Assembly (NCBI GenBank): GCA_945919075.1
Contig: CAMEIX010000019.1
Location: forward strand, 1 to 58,253
Length of the DNA stretch: 58,253 nucleotides
Source: an uncultured Lachnospiraceae bacterium
GTDB lineage: Bacteria > Bacillota > Clostridia > Lachnospirales > Lachnospiraceae
Direction of reading: 5' to 3'
The first letter of the stretch is position 1. The number at the start of each line of letters is the position of its first letter. Shown here one piece after another: positions 58,201 through 58,253 of the stretch. The position numbers and the translations under genes were made by a program. The notes beneath the pieces were generated by a model. It searched no databases. It worked only from the letters and a program-made list of their open reading frames with translations, and was not told where the DNA came from.

Positions 58201-58253
58201 CTTGAGTTTTCGCAAACTGTAATTGAAAAATGAGAATATCTTCCTAAAGTACC

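Overview
The window looks like a chromosomal segment of a Gram-positive, anaerobic gut or rumen Firmicute of the Lachnospiraceae (Clostridia). I infer this from strong AGGAGG-type ribosome binding sites, sigma-A promoters with 17-bp spacers, many lipoproteins with Lachnospiraceae-style signal peptides, a lysine riboswitch on dapA, DUF1836, YerC and PfoR-type proteins, and a beta-mannan operon of the kind known from Roseburia. I see no tRNA, rRNA, CRISPR array, transposase or integrase.

Region 1 (1-3.6 kb) has an accessory character. It holds a frameshifted dinD cut by the window edge, a small XRE regulator with an autoregulatory-looking promoter, a hairpin-rich noncoding stretch, and small TfoX, DUF3795, AraC and GNAT genes. 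Region 2 (3.6-26 kb) is mostly housekeeping: rlmD, pcrA, an SPFH/zinc-ribbon protein pair with a divergent XRE gene, an orphan NMT1-type binding protein, DUF1836, yerC, bactofilin with a degenerate M23 protein, a PfoR-like EIIC, a cold-shock gene, a MerR/alcohol dehydrogenase pair, a eukaryote-type hisA, a metallophosphoesterase, dapB-dapA under a lysine riboswitch, cobO, an ssb-like gene and typA.

Region 3 (25.2-53.1 kb) is the centrepiece: about 26 kb of co-directional minus-strand genes with tiny gaps or overlaps. The order is surface GH26 mannanase, a 994-aa binding protein carrying sugar-binding-like domains, permease pair 1, NHL-propeller protein, YIP1 protein, DUF5696 protein, permease pair 2, a multi-CBM-like lipoprotein, a second binding protein, GH130_2, CE2 esterase, LacI, cellobiose 2-epimerase, GH130_1, CE17-like esterase and GH94, with a formate/nitrite-family channel following without a visible terminator. 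A second, cytoplasmic GH26 is transcribed divergently.

The logic I infer is as follows. Acetylated (gluco)mannan is cut at the surface, oligosaccharides are imported by two ABC systems whose ATPase is not encoded here, acetyl groups are removed inside by CE2 and CE17, and the backbone is split by phosphorolysis (GH130_2, epimerase plus GH130_1, GH94) to Man-1-P and Glc-1-P. The channel may export acetate or formate. No alpha-galactosidase, GH113, GH1 or GH3 gene is present, which points to glucomannan rather than galactomannan.

Region 4 (53.2-58.2 kb) is a separate operon (glycerol-1-phosphate dehydrogenase-like, a surface CE17-like esterase lipoprotein, a DUF4153 membrane protein) preceded by a 1-phosphofructokinase gene whose promoter carries twin direct repeats. 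The least understood and most interesting parts are the NHL/YIP1/DUF5696 trio between the two permease pairs and the catalytic-domain-free multi-CBM lipoprotein. Start codons were often moved downstream of the longest reading frame to match a ribosome binding site; those choices are stated per gene.
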